A DNA stretch of 64,000 nucleotides from Candidatus Mediterraneibacter vanvlietii (GCA_019113645.1 DXGZ01000089.1:1-64000); one strand, 5' to 3'. Shown: positions 1 through 9,878, counted from the first letter of the stretch. Made by a program: numbers and translations. The notes: a model not told the origin generated them from the sequence alone.

Positions 1-44
1 CTAAACTATCTTTTCAATTCCCCCGATTGTTATACATAATAGAA

Positions 45-56
45 AGAAACGTTTCT
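45..56. promoter_or_regulatory. 12-bp perfect palindrome AGAAACGTTTCT upstream of the chimeric ORF (candidate operator)
   Basis: Direct reading of positions 45-56. Confidence 0.35.
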
Positions 57-84
57 ATCTGATCAGGCGGGAAAGGAGACCTAT

Positions 85-627
85 GTGGATGCGGATTTTC
101 TGTTAATCAAAAGAATAAAGCAGGGGGATGAGGACGCCTTTGACGTGTTCATCCGCAGGTATTACGGGGATATTCTCAGATACTGTGCTTACCGCTGCGC
201 GGATACGGGATGCGCGGAAGATCTGACACAGGAGACCTTTGTCCGCTTTTTTGAAAAACTGTCTGATTACCGGCATATGGGAAAGGCGAAGAACTATCTC
301 TACAAGATTGCGGGCAGCCTCTTTATCCTGTCCCTTGCCATGCTCATTTCCGCGAAAACAAGATCAGCTGTCCTGGCGGTGACCATGCCATTTATCGTTC
401 TGTTTATCCCGTCTTTCTTAAGTGGGGTGAATGCGCTGAACAAAGTGCTGGGGCTGCTTCCGGATCAGCTGCTGCAGATCAGTTCCGTGATCAATCAGTT
501 CAATCTGTATGAGCTGGGAGGGCAGGTGGTCGGGTCGGTTCCGATTCTGATGGTGCTGTATTCCTGCCTTTGTGTTATAATGATCCCGTGGACTTACCGG
601 ATCTTTCACAGAATCTCAGAGCGGTAA
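85..627 (+). pseudogene. Chimeric ORF: N-terminal ECF sigma-70 region 2 joined in frame to the C-terminal part of an ABC-2-type membrane permease
   Basis: Residues ~1-75 (IKRIKQGDEDAFDVFIRRYYGDILRYCAYRCADTGCAEDLTQETFVRFFEKL..KNYLYKIAG) are typical sigma region 2; from SLFILSLAMLISAKTRSAVLAVTMPF onward the protein is hydrophobic and permease-like; region 4 is absent. Confidence 0.65.
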
Positions 628-756
628 GATCGGCTTTGAAAGGAAAAGGTGCGGCAGGAGACTCATGGAAAACAGCCGAAAACCATATACTAAGAGCAGA
701 TGGGCTGATTTGTTTCCAGGAATACAGCAGAATCACAGCGGAAAGAAGGAACGTAC

Positions 757-1920
757 ATGCGTCAGAAAATGTATTCAAAGGATATCATACTGGTTCTTGC
801 GGCCACCTTTTTCTATATGTCCAGCCCTATGCTGGCAACGCCTCTGATTACGGGATTTTCAGAGAGCATCGGCGCTACGGCGGCGGTCATGGGATTTATC
901 GGCGGCCTGATGAATCTGGTGTCGCTGGTCTGCCGGCCGCTGGCGGGGAATCTGGCGGATAAGATCAGCAAATATAAACTTTCCTTTATCGGCGCGATCT
1001 TCATGACCGCTGCCTGCGTGGGGTATGTGTTTGCTCCAAACGAGGCGGTTCTTGTCATCTTGCGGATTGTCAACGGGTTCGGATTCGCCTGCTGCTCCGT
1101 GTGCATGTCCACCTGGATGTCCAACATGCTGCCAAAGGAAAAGGTGGGATCTGGTATGGGAGTGTACGGGACCATGAATGCGCTGGGCATGGCGGTGGCG
1201 CCGGCCATCGGGGTCAGCGTCTACCAGAAGTCCGGCTACCGGGCGGCGTTTGTCATTGCCCTTGTGTTCTCCATTGCAATCATGGTGACGATTCAGTTTA
1301 TCGGAGACCGTGGAGAGCCGATGAAGCAGGAGAACACAGAAGGCGGGGAGAAGAAGCGCCTGCAGCTGATTGACGCGCGGGTGATCCCGATTTCCTTTAT
1401 TATTATGCTGTTTGCCATTCCCTACTGCGCTACCCAGTCTTTTCTTGTGACTTATGCGGAAGTGAGGGAACTGGATGTGGCGGTCAGCATGTTATTCCCT
1501 TTTTACGAGGTGGTCCTGATTGTACTGCGGCTGTCTCTGCGGAATCTGTTTGATAAACTTCCTTTTCGCGTGTTTCTTGCGGCCGGCTGTGCCAGCGAAC
1601 TGACAGCCATTCTTCTTCTGACCGTAATGAAAAATAATGTGGTGATGTTCCTTGCCGCGGCCTTCCTTGCGGGAGGATACGGGATCATGAGCTCGGCGTG
1701 CCAGTCCACGGCGATTCTTCTGGCGGGAAAGGGGAAAAGAGGGCTCGCCAACAGTACGTATTATATCGGCCTGGATCTGGGGATGACACTGGGTCCCATG
1801 ATCGGCGGAGCACTGTACGGCGGCCTGGATATTCGGCTGTTCTATCCGGTGCTGATGATCACCATGCCGCTGGCTGCGGCGGTGGAAGCGGTAGCGGGAT
1901 TCAGACGGAAGAAGGCTTGA
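757..1920 (+). CDS. MFS transporter
   Basis: 387 aa, about 12 hydrophobic segments, MFS-like motifs (RPLAGNLADKISKY, GSGMGVYGTMNALGMAVAPAIG). Confidence 0.85.
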   Translation: MRQKMYSKDIILVLAATFFYMSSPMLATPLITGFSESIGATAAVMGFIGGLMNLVSLVCRPLAGNLADKISKYKLSFIGAIFMTAACVGYVFAPNEAVLVILRIVNGFGFACCSVCMSTWMSNMLPKEKVGSGMGVYGTMNALGMAVAPAIGVSVYQKSGYRAAFVIALVFSIAIMVTIQFIGDRGEPMKQENTEGGEKKRLQLIDARVIPISFIIMLFAIPYCATQSFLVTYAEVRELDVAVSMLFPFYEVVLIVLRLSLRNLFDKLPFRVFLAAGCASELTAILLLTVMKNNVVMFLAAAFLAGGYGIMSSACQSTAILLAGKGKRGLANSTYYIGLDLGMTLGPMIGGALYGGLDIRLFYPVLMITMPLAAAVEAVAGFRRKKA

Positions 1921-1945
1921 CTTTTTGCCTGCGCGGGATTATATT
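1917..1945 (+). promoter_or_regulatory. Candidate sigma-A promoter for ssrA: TTGACT-17-TATATT
   Basis: -35 at 1917-1922 overlaps the TGA stop of the MFS gene; -10 at 1940-1945. Confidence 0.45.
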
Positions 1946-2034
1946 ATATAGTGTGTTTTTCAAGAAACAGGGCGTAGCTCCTGTTGTCAGTTGTATGGCA
2001 CACAATCCGTACAGGATGCACTGTAACATGTTCA

Positions 2035-2376
2035 GGGCTTGTACTGGTTTCGACAGGGATCTTGAAGATGGAGAAGCTATCCGCAGGCTGATGCGTCAAA
2101 TCGCAAATTTAAAATTAAACGCTAACGATAATTACGAATTAGCTGCAGCCTAATTGCTGCATGTCGGTCCTGACGCACTCACACATCGGGAGCCCGGCAT
2201 CAAACATGTGAGAAACGATGACGGCAAAGCTTTGAGCCGTCAGGCGTATTATGAAGCTACTGAACCCGCAAGGATGTCTGTTTCCGTGCGGCAGAGGGAA
2301 TGAAAAAGAACAGACTATGATAGTAGAAGTACATGGGATAGGTTTTTGGACGCGGGTTCGATTCCCGCCAGGTCCA
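2035..2376 (+). ncRNA. ssrA: tmRNA; tag peptide ANDNYELAAA* encoded at 2121-2153
   Basis: 5' GGGCTTGTACTGGTTTCGACAGGG and 3' GACGCGGGTTCGATTCCCGCCAGGTCCA pair as an acceptor stem; tag reading frame GCT AAC GAT AAT TAC GAA TTA GCT GCA GCC TAA. Confidence 0.95.
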
Positions 2377-2408
2377 TCAGCGGTTGTGATACCGCTTCAG
2401 ACAGGGAC

Positions 2409-2481
2409 GGAAACATAGCTCAGCTGGGAGAGCGCTCGCCTGACTAGCGGGAGGTCATGGGTTCGAGCCCCGTTGTTTCCA
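2409..2481 (+). tRNA. tRNA-Val(GAC)
   Basis: Full cloverleaf: GGAAACA/TGTTTCC acceptor, D arm GCTC..GAGC, anticodon stem CTCGC/GCGGG with loop CTGACTA, T arm ATGGG-TTCGAGC-CCCGT. Confidence 0.88.
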
Positions 2482-2531
2482 TAGGGAAGCCGTATGGACC
2501 GGCTTCCTGAATTACATATAATTTTAAACAG

Positions 2532-2604
2532 GGGGTATTAGCGCAGCTGGGAGCGCGCCACATTCGCATTGTGGAGGCCACGGGTTCGAATCCCGTATAC
2601 TCCA
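2532..2604 (+). tRNA. tRNA-Ala(CGC)
   Basis: Cloverleaf GGGGTAT/ATACTCC with G3:U70 pair, anticodon stem CCACA/TGTGG with loop TTCGCAT, T loop TTCGAAT. Confidence 0.92.
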
Positions 2605-2610
2605 GTTAAA

Positions 2611-2636
2611 ATCCTGTAAATACAGGATTTTTTTTA
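2611..2636 (+). terminator. Rho-independent terminator after tRNA-Ala
   Basis: AATCCTGTAAATACAGGATTTTTTTT. Confidence 0.8.
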
Positions 2637-2756
2637 TTACGAAAAAGTGGCGTTATACAAAAATTTAACAAACCCCTATCCACATATACTGGATTTTTTG
2701 CAGTGGATATGGGATAATATATAATCAGGAATATGCAACAGAAAAGAGGAGTTAAT

Positions 2757-3578
2757 ATGCCTACAACATACGCACATTACAAGTTTGGGAAAGAAGTACT
2801 GGGTGCGCTCCCGCGTCCGCTTCAGAACGCGGTGGAGAATAACCGGGAATTGTTTGATATCGGAGTGCACGGACCGGATATTCTTTTTTACTATAATCCG
2901 ATCCGGAAAAATCCGGTCAGCGGGCAGGGATATGAGCTGCATGACAAGATGGCGGATGAATTTTTCCGCAACGCGATTGAGGTGATCGGGCAGGCGGAAA
3001 ATCCGGCGGCCGCCAGAGCTTACATATATGGTTTCATCTGCCACTTTGCGCTTGACAGCGAGTGTCATCCGTACATTGAGAAGATGATAAAGACAAGCGG
3101 GATTTCACACTCGGAGATTGAGATGGAGTTCGACCGGCTTCTTCTGAAGGAGGACTACATTAATCCGGTACGGTATCTTGGAACAAAGCATATCAATCCG
3201 AGCCTGGAGAATGCCGCGGTGATCGCGCCTTTTTTCAGTGAGCTCACTGCGGAAACTGTTGAAAAGTCATTAAAATCCATGATCTTTTACCATAAGCTTC
3301 TTCTGGCGCCGGGGCATCTGAAACGCCGTATTCTGTTCGGCGGGATGAAAGTGGCAGGTCAGTATGATTCCATGCATGGAATGGTGATGAGCCTGGAGCC
3401 GAATCCGGCGTGCAGGGAGTACTGTCAGATTTTGAAACGGCTTTATGCCGGGGCAGTTCCGCTGGCGGCAAGTCTGATCATACGGTATCAGAAGGCCCTG
3501 TTTGACGGGGCGGAACTTCCGGGACGGTTCCATGAGACGTTTGGAGAAGGGGAACACTGGGAAGATCTTCGGCTGTAG
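2757..3578 (+). CDS. Zinc-dependent phospholipase C domain protein
   Basis: MPTTYAHYKFGKEV...HGPDILFYY...HFALDSECHPYIE resembles the Zn_dep_PLPC family; SD AGAGGAG before ATG 2757. Confidence 0.75.
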   Translation: MPTTYAHYKFGKEVLGALPRPLQNAVENNRELFDIGVHGPDILFYYNPIRKNPVSGQGYELHDKMADEFFRNAIEVIGQAENPAAARAYIYGFICHFALDSECHPYIEKMIKTSGISHSEIEMEFDRLLLKEDYINPVRYLGTKHINPSLENAAVIAPFFSELTAETVEKSLKSMIFYHKLLLAPGHLKRRILFGGMKVAGQYDSMHGMVMSLEPNPACREYCQILKRLYAGAVPLAASLIIRYQKALFDGAELPGRFHETFGEGEHWEDLRL

Positions 3579-3632
3579 AGCCGCGCGGGAGTGCTCTGCA
3601 CTCCCGTATAAAAAAGGAAAGAGAGAATAGCC

Positions 3633-4883
3633 ATGAAATTTAAACTGACATCACTGGAAAAGAAATGGGTGCTTTATGATGTGGGAAACTCAGCGTTTAC
3701 CATGATGGTATCTACGATTTTTCCTATTTATTTCAATTATCTGGCAGGAAATGCCGGCATTTCCGATGTGGATTATCTGGCCTACTGGGGCTATGCCACT
3801 TCCGTCTGTACACTTCTTGTCGCGCTTCTGGGACCGACACTGGGAGCTGTGGCAGATACAAAGAATTTTAAGAAAATTATTTTTTCCATTGCCATGGGCG
3901 TTGGAGTGTTTGGCTGTATTCTGCTGGGCTTTCTGTCCTCATGGATCTGGTTTCTGGGCGTATTTGTCATCGCAAAGACAGGCTATTCGGCAAGCCTTGT
4001 ATTCTATGATGCCATGCTGACTGATGTGACAGAACCGGAGCGGATGGATACCGTTTCTTCACATGGATATGCATGGGGATACATAGGCAGCTGTATTCCG
4101 TTTGTGGCATGTCTTGGAATCGTTCTTGGTGCGGAACCGCTCGGAATCAGCATGCAGACATCCATGATACTTGCGTTTATTATCACGGCTCTGTGGTGGC
4201 TGTGTTCTTCTCTGCCGTTGCTGAAATCCTACAGGCAGAAATATTTTTCCGAGCCGGAAGGGCATGTGGTGAGGGACAGCTTTAAAAGACTTGGACACAC
4301 ATTTGTGGAGCTGACGAAAGAGAAGCATATTTTTGTATTTTTGCTGGCATTCTTCTTTTATATTGACGGTGTTTATACGGTAATCGATATGGCGACAGCC
4401 TACGGCCAGGCGCTGGGGCTGGACAGCACGGGACTTCTGCTTGCGCTTCTGGTAACGCAGATTGTTGCTTTCCCGTCTGTGCTCATTTTCAGCAGGGTTA
4501 TTAAAAAGGTGAATCCCGAGAAAATTATTACAGTGTGTATCGCAGCGTATTTCTGTATTGCGGTATATGCGTACTGGCTTGATACACAGTTTGATTTCTG
4601 GCTGCTTGCCATATTGGTCGGTATGTTTCAGGGAACGATTCAGGCGCTTTCGAGATCTTACTTCGCGAAGATCATTCCGGCTGAAAAATCAGGAGAGTTT
4701 TTTGGAATTTATGATATCTGCGGAAAAGGTGCGTCTGTGATTGGAACCGCGCTTGTATCGTTTTTAAGCCAGATGACAGGAAGCATTAATATAGGCGTCA
4801 GCGCGCTTTCTGTTATGTTTCTGATTGGGCTGGTGCTGTTCCGTTATTCTGCAAAGTTAAATGCAGGAGTGAAAAAAGTATGA
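3633..4883 (+). CDS. MFS transporter, UMF1/Atg22-like family
   Basis: LEKKWVLYDVGNSAFTMMVSTIFPIYF... N-terminus plus 12-TM pattern. Confidence 0.85.
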   Translation: MKFKLTSLEKKWVLYDVGNSAFTMMVSTIFPIYFNYLAGNAGISDVDYLAYWGYATSVCTLLVALLGPTLGAVADTKNFKKIIFSIAMGVGVFGCILLGFLSSWIWFLGVFVIAKTGYSASLVFYDAMLTDVTEPERMDTVSSHGYAWGYIGSCIPFVACLGIVLGAEPLGISMQTSMILAFIITALWWLCSSLPLLKSYRQKYFSEPEGHVVRDSFKRLGHTFVELTKEKHIFVFLLAFFFYIDGVYTVIDMATAYGQALGLDSTGLLLALLVTQIVAFPSVLIFSRVIKKVNPEKIITVCIAAYFCIAVYAYWLDTQFDFWLLAILVGMFQGTIQALSRSYFAKIIPAEKSGEFFGIYDICGKGASVIGTALVSFLSQMTGSINIGVSALSVMFLIGLVLFRYSAKLNAGVKKV

Positions 4884-4961
4884 AATTAATCTGAAATTCA
4901 AAAGAAATATCTTAATTTCCCGATCTTCCATGTTATAATTAAAGATAGAAAAATCAATCAG

Positions 4962-4986
4962 AGCGGATACAGGACAGGTATCCGCT
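4962..4986 (+). terminator. Stem-loop AGCGGATAC-AGGACAG-GTATCCGCT followed by TTGCTTT
   Basis: 9-bp perfect stem; lies between a TATAAT (4934-4939) and the downstream ABC ATPase. Confidence 0.55.
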
Positions 4987-5012
4987 TTGCTTTAAAATTG
5001 GGAGAACGGCAT

Positions 5013-5717
5013 ATGGAAGATTTTGTGAAACTGGAGGAAATTACAAAGATTTATAAAATGGGAGAAGTTGAGATCCGAGCTGCGGACCGGATCAGTTTCT
5101 CAATCAGCAAAGGAGAATTTGTTGTGATTGTGGGACCGAGCGGCGCGGGCAAAACAACAGTCCTGAATATACTGGGAGGGATGGATACGGCAACGAGCGG
5201 AACCCTCCTTGTAGACTCGGAGAATGTCACTGCTTATAACGCGAAGAAGCTCACTGAATACCGGCGGGAGGACATCGGGTTTGTATTCCAGTTTTACAAT
5301 CTGGTGCCGAATCTGACAGCGCTGGAAAATGTGGAGCTGGCGCTTCAGATATGTAAAGATCCGCTGGATGCGAAAGAGGTGCTTGAAGAGGTGGGACTGG
5401 GAGACCGGCTTGGCAATTTCCCGGCACAGCTCTCAGGAGGGGAACAGCAGAGAGTATCAATTGCCAGAGCGCTTGCGAAAAATCCCAAGCTGCTGCTGTG
5501 TGATGAACCGACAGGCGCGCTGGATTACAATACGGGAAAATCGATTCTCAAACTTCTTCAGAACATGTGCCGGATGCGGGGGATGACGGTAATTGTTATT
5601 ACACACAATCAGGCTCTGGCGCCCATGGCAGACCGGCTGATACATATTAAGAACGGACAGGTGTCCAGCATGGAGATCAATGAGTCTCCGGTATCGATCG
5701 ATGAAATAGAATGGTAG
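5013..5717 (+). CDS. ABC transporter ATP-binding protein (LolD/MacB-like)
   Basis: Walker [10 protein letters not shown], signature [15 protein letters not shown], Walker [16 protein letters not shown] at 5013 preferred over the TTG at 4998. Confidence 0.92.
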   Translation: MEDFVKLEEITKIYKMGEVEIRAADRISFSISKGEFVVIVGPSGAGKTTVLNILGGMDTATSGTLLVDSENVTAYNAKKLTEYRREDIGFVFQFYNLVPNLTALENVELALQICKDPLDAKEVLEEVGLGDRLGNFPAQLSGGEQQRVSIARALAKNPKLLLCDEPTGALDYNTGKSILKLLQNMCRMRGMTVIVITHNQALAPMADRLIHIKNGQVSSMEINESPVSIDEIEW

Positions 5718-5726
5718 GAAAAACAG

Positions 5727-8700
5727 ATGAGAAAAAGGGCGTTGAGAAAAGACTTTTATATGGAGATCCGCCGGAGCCTCGGACGCTTTCTGTCTATCTT
5801 TTTTATTGTTGCGATCGGATGTGCGTTTTTTTCCGGCATTCGTTCGGCGGAGCCGGATATGAGGTATTCGGGAGATGCGTATTTCGACAATAAGAATCTG
5901 ATGGATATAGAAGTGATCAGTACGCTGGGACTGACAGACGATGATATCAATGCCATCGAGGCAGTGGACGGGATTGAATATGCTGAGGGCGGTTATTCCG
6001 TTGATGTACTCTGTTCGGAAGGGGACAACCAGGTGGCTGTGCATGTGATGTCGCTTCTGCCGAATATGAATCAGGTTCAGCTTGAGGAAGGAAGGCTTCC
6101 GGAAGCATCCGATGAATGTGTGGTAGATGTGGATTATCTGCAGGAAAGCAGCCTGGAGATCGGAGATACGATTACATTTACAAGCGGTTCGGAAGATGCG
6201 ATTACAGATACGCTTGCGGCAGATACATTTACGATTACGGGAGCGGTCAGCAGTCCGAATTATATTGGATTTGAGAGAGGAAGCACAACGATCGGCAACG
6301 GAAGCCTGAACGCGTTTATCTGTGTTCCGGAAGAGAGCTTTATTCTGGATGTATATACAGAGATTTACGCGAAGGTCGAAGGGGCGCAGGAACTTACCGC
6401 GTTTACCGATGCTTATGACGACCGGGTGTCAGAAGTGCTGGAACAGGTGGAGACGATCAAGGAGGAGCGCGAGCAGGCACGTTATCAGGAAATTATGGAC
6501 GAAGCCGACAGTGAACTGGAAGATGCACGGCAGAAGCTGGAAGATGCGCAGGCGGAGCTGGAAGACGGCAAAGCTCAGGCAGAGACCGAGCTGGCGGACG
6601 CGAGGCAGAAGCTGGAGGATGCCCAGGCAGAAGTGGACAGCGGGAAGAGCGAACTGGCATCTTCCAAGTCTCAGCTGGAAACTTCCCGGCAGCAGCTCGT
6701 GGACAGTCAGGCACAGGTGGATCAGGGAACGGAAGAGCTTAACGCGAATATCGAGACGCTTAACAGCCAGATCGATCAGCTGAATGCCGCAAAAGAACAG
6801 TACAATGAACTGGCGGCGAGCGGAAAGACCGATGACGTTACAATGGCAACGTTAAATGCCCTGTATACGGAGATTCAGAACGGCGACACGGCGGTCTCCC
6901 AGGCACAGGCGCAGATCAATGCTGCGAAAGCAGAACTGGAATCAGGGCAGGCGCAGATTAACAGCGGCTGGGAACAGATTGCTTCCGGCGAGCAGCAGAT
7001 CGCGGATGCGGAAGCTGAGCTGGCGGATGCAGAACAGGAAATAGCAGATGGCTGGCAGGACTATTACGAAGGTGAAGCGGAAGCCCGGGCTGAGATTGCG
7101 GACGGCGAGCAGCAGATCGCCGATGCGCAGGAGCAGCTTGCGGATGCGGAAGAGGAGATTAATAATCTGGAGATGCCTGTATGGTATGTCTATGACAGAT
7201 CCAATCTGACGGAATATACAGGATACGGTGATAACGCGGACCGTATGCGCGCGATCGGTGAAGTGTTCCCGGTGATCTTCTTCCTTGTAGCGGCTTTGAT
7301 CAGTCTGACTACCATGACGCGAATGGTAGAAGAGCAGAGAACTCTGATCGGAACACTGAAAGCCCTCGGATATGAGAGGCATTCCATTGCAGGAAAATAT
7401 CTCGGTTATGCGCTTCTGGCAACTGTGACGGGAAGTGTTCTGGGAATTCTCTTTGGCGAGAAGGTTTTCCCGTATATTATTATCAAGGCTTATGGGATCA
7501 TGTACCAGCATATGTATGAGATTGAGCTTCCCTACAACTGGATGTACGGAGCGGGAGCGGCGGCGGCGTCCCTTGCCTGTACGCTGATTGCAACGTTTAT
7601 GTCATGCTTCGGAGTGCTGAGAGAACAGGCTGCCGAGCTGATGAGACCGCCGACGCCCAAACAGGGACAGAGGGTTCTGCTGGAGCGGGTTCCGTTTATC
7701 TGGAGACGTCTGAATTTTTCCTGGAAAGCAAGTATCCGAAACCTTGTCCGCTATAAGAAGCGGCTCTTTATGACGGTATTCGGAATCGGCGGGTGCATGG
7801 CTCTTATGCTGGTTGGATTCGGAATCAAAGACTCTATATCTGCGATTGTTGATATACAGTATGAACAGATACAGCTTTATGACGGAAATGTAATCCTCAG
7901 TGATGACGCTGCTGATGAAGAAAAAGCAGGAATTCTGGATGAGCTGGAGAAAGAGAGTGTGGTAACGGGCGCTGCGGAAGGTTTGCTCACCCAGGTTTCC
8001 ATTGGAACAGGGGATGAATGGCATGACGTTTATCTGGATGTCCCGAGAGACACGGAAGAATTCTCAGAGTTTATCGTTCTGCAGGACCGTGTGACAGATG
8101 AAAAATACGAGCTGACCGACGATGGAGCTGTCCTTACGGAAAAAATGGCGAAAGAGCTGGATGTTGAAGTCGGGGACAGTATTACTGTCCGCGATGAGGA
8201 TAAAGGCGATGTCGAAGTGAAAATCAGTGCCATCTGTGAAAACTATATGGGACACTATCTGTATATGACGTCGGCAGTGTATGAGGAATTGTACGGAGAG
8301 GCACCGGTGTATAATTCCATAATCTATAAGACTGCAGACAGGATTACTTCGGAGGCAGAGCGCGTGGGCGAGTCGGTGCTGAAGCTCCCGGGTGCTCTGA
8401 GTGTAAGCTATACGACAGATCTGGCGTCTCAGGTGGACAATATGCTGGGAGCACTGGATTCCGTTATTGCAGTCCTGATTATATCCGCGGGAATGCTGGC
8501 ATTTGTTGTTCTCTATAACCTGAATAATATCAACATCACAGAACGTAAGAGAGAGCTGGCAACGCTGAAAGTGCTGGGATTCTACAACAGCGAAGTGACC
8601 GCATACGTTTACCGTGAGAACATTGTGCTTACTTTCTTCGGTGTGCTGTTTGGAATGATACTTGGAAAGATCCTGCATCAGTTCATCATTGTAACCGTTG

Positions 8701-8855
8701 AAATAGAGTCGGTTATGTTCGGAAGAAACATCAATGTCGCCAGTTTTATATACAGCCTCCTGCTGACTGTTCTGTTCTCCTGCCTTGTAAATGGAGTGAT
8801 GTACTTTAAACTGAAGAAGATCGACATGGTAGAGTCGCTTAAGAGTGTGGAGTGA
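5727..8855 (+). CDS. FtsX-family ABC transporter permease with a long extracytoplasmic coiled-coil insert
   Basis: 1042 aa; N-terminal TM, A/E/Q/D-rich heptad region (~residues 240-480), two FtsX-like membrane domains. Confidence 0.9.
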   Translation: MRKRALRKDFYMEIRRSLGRFLSIFFIVAIGCAFFSGIRSAEPDMRYSGDAYFDNKNLMDIEVISTLGLTDDDINAIEAVDGIEYAEGGYSVDVLCSEGDNQVAVHVMSLLPNMNQVQLEEGRLPEASDECVVDVDYLQESSLEIGDTITFTSGSEDAITDTLAADTFTITGAVSSPNYIGFERGSTTIGNGSLNAFICVPEESFILDVYTEIYAKVEGAQELTAFTDAYDDRVSEVLEQVETIKEEREQARYQEIMDEADSELEDARQKLEDAQAELEDGKAQAETELADARQKLEDAQAEVDSGKSELASSKSQLETSRQQLVDSQAQVDQGTEELNANIETLNSQIDQLNAAKEQYNELAASGKTDDVTMATLNALYTEIQNGDTAVSQAQAQINAAKAELESGQAQINSGWEQIASGEQQIADAEAELADAEQEIADGWQDYYEGEAEARAEIADGEQQIADAQEQLADAEEEINNLEMPVWYVYDRSNLTEYTGYGDNADRMRAIGEVFPVIFFLVAALISLTTMTRMVEEQRTLIGTLKALGYERHSIAGKYLGYALLATVTGSVLGILFGEKVFPYIIIKAYGIMYQHMYEIELPYNWMYGAGAAAASLACTLIATFMSCFGVLREQAAELMRPPTPKQGQRVLLERVPFIWRRLNFSWKASIRNLVRYKKRLFMTVFGIGGCMALMLVGFGIKDSISAIVDIQYEQIQLYDGNVILSDDAADEEKAGILDELEKESVVTGAAEGLLTQVSIGTGDEWHDVYLDVPRDTEEFSEFIVLQDRVTDEKYELTDDGAVLTEKMAKELDVEVGDSITVRDEDKGDVEVKISAICENYMGHYLYMTSAVYEELYGEAPVYNSIIYKTADRITSEAERVGESVLKLPGALSVSYTTDLASQVDNMLGALDSVIAVLIISAGMLAFVVLYNLNNINITERKRELATLKVLGFYNSEVTAYVYRENIVLTFFGVLFGMILGKILHQFIIVTVEIESVMFGRNINVASFIYSLLLTVLFSCLVNGVMYFKLKKIDMVESLKSVE

Positions 8856-8893
8856 TGGTTATATAATTTATCTTTCTGTCCAGGGAAACATCC

Positions 8894-8934
8894 GTCTGCG
8901 GAACGATATCATAAAGCAAAACCGTTCCGCAGAC
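8894..8934. terminator. 12-bp inverted repeat GTCTGCGGAACG...CGTTCCGCAGAC between convergent genes
   Basis: Perfect 12-bp arms; no clear U-tract. Confidence 0.45.
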
Positions 8935-8960
8935 CGGGAGCATCAGGACAGTACGAACAA

Positions 8961-9878
8961 TTATAAAAGCATCTCTCCTGCAAGGACTATGAACGGCAGG
9001 GAGATGATGGAGAGCACGGTTGACATGGCGAAAAGCTCTGAGGCGTAGGTATAATTCTGTCTGTAACGGATCGCCATCATCGTGCCTGTTGTGGCTGCCG
9101 GGCATGCTGCGGCAATAAGTGTTGTCGTGGAGATTATCTGCGGCAGGTGCATAATCATGAGTATCGGGATGATGCACAGCGGCAGCAGGAACAGTTTGAC
9201 TGCGGACACAATGTACAGACGGATATTGCGGCATATTTTCCGGAGGTCCGCCTGTGCCACGGAGAAACCGGCTACCATCATGGCGAGCGGCGTGTTCATG
9301 TCGGATATATAATTCATGGAATCCAGGAGCACGGGCGGTATCTCAAATCGGAGGAAGAAGAGGGCTACAGCGACAATGGTTGCGATAAACATCGGTGAGG
9401 ACAGTCCCTCTTTCATGTTTTTGAGAGAACATTTCTTTTCCATAAGGATGACGCCGTGCGTCCATGTAAACAGATTGAACATTACCATGTAAGCGGTCAG
9501 ATAGAATACGCCCGTATCTCCGAGCACACTTCCGATCAGAGGGATTCCGATGAACCCGCAGTTGGAATACAGGGCATGATAGCGTTCAATGCAGTAGTCC
9601 GGCCCGCTGCCGGGGCGGATGAGCAGTGTGGTGATCAGGATACCGATGATATGTACGACAGCGGCTGTAATGAAAGAATACAGCAGCCCGCGCACCAGCT
9701 CAGGATCATACTCTGTCTGATATACGGTGATGATCAGGCAGGGATTTATGACCATGAGAAGAAGGTTGGAGATCGATTTATTCCCTTCCTGGCTGACCAG
9801 TCCGATACGGTAACATATAAATGCGAGCAGCATAATGAAGAACATCTTCACAAGCTGCTCAAAGATAAGAATGAACAT
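8961..9878 (-). CDS. AEC (auxin efflux carrier) family transporter
   Basis: MFILIFEQLVKMFFIMLLAFICYRIGLVS...NLLLMVINPCLII pattern of the AEC family. Confidence 0.85.
   Translation of the reverse strand: MFILIFEQLVKMFFIMLLAFICYRIGLVSQEGNKSISNLLLMVINPCLIITVYQTEYDPELVRGLLYSFITAAVVHIIGILITTLLIRPGSGPDYCIERYHALYSNCGFIGIPLIGSVLGDTGVFYLTAYMVMFNLFTWTHGVILMEKKCSLKNMKEGLSSPMFIATIVAVALFFLRFEIPPVLLDSMNYISDMNTPLAMMVAGFSVAQADLRKICRNIRLYIVSAVKLFLLPLCIIPILMIMHLPQIISTTTLIAAACPAATTGTMMAIRYRQNYTYASELFAMSTVLSIISLPFIVLAGEMLL

Noticed and set aside
2409-2481. Possibility that the tRNA is an amber suppressor because CTA occurs in the anticodon loop
   Set aside because: CTA falls at positions 36-38; the anticodon at 34-36 is GAC once the 5-bp stem is placed.
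6322-6783. Arg/Trp-rich 153-aa ORF within the coiled-coil insert of the FtsX permease
   Set aside because: Alternate frame of the repetitive coiled-coil coding DNA; composition is an artefact.
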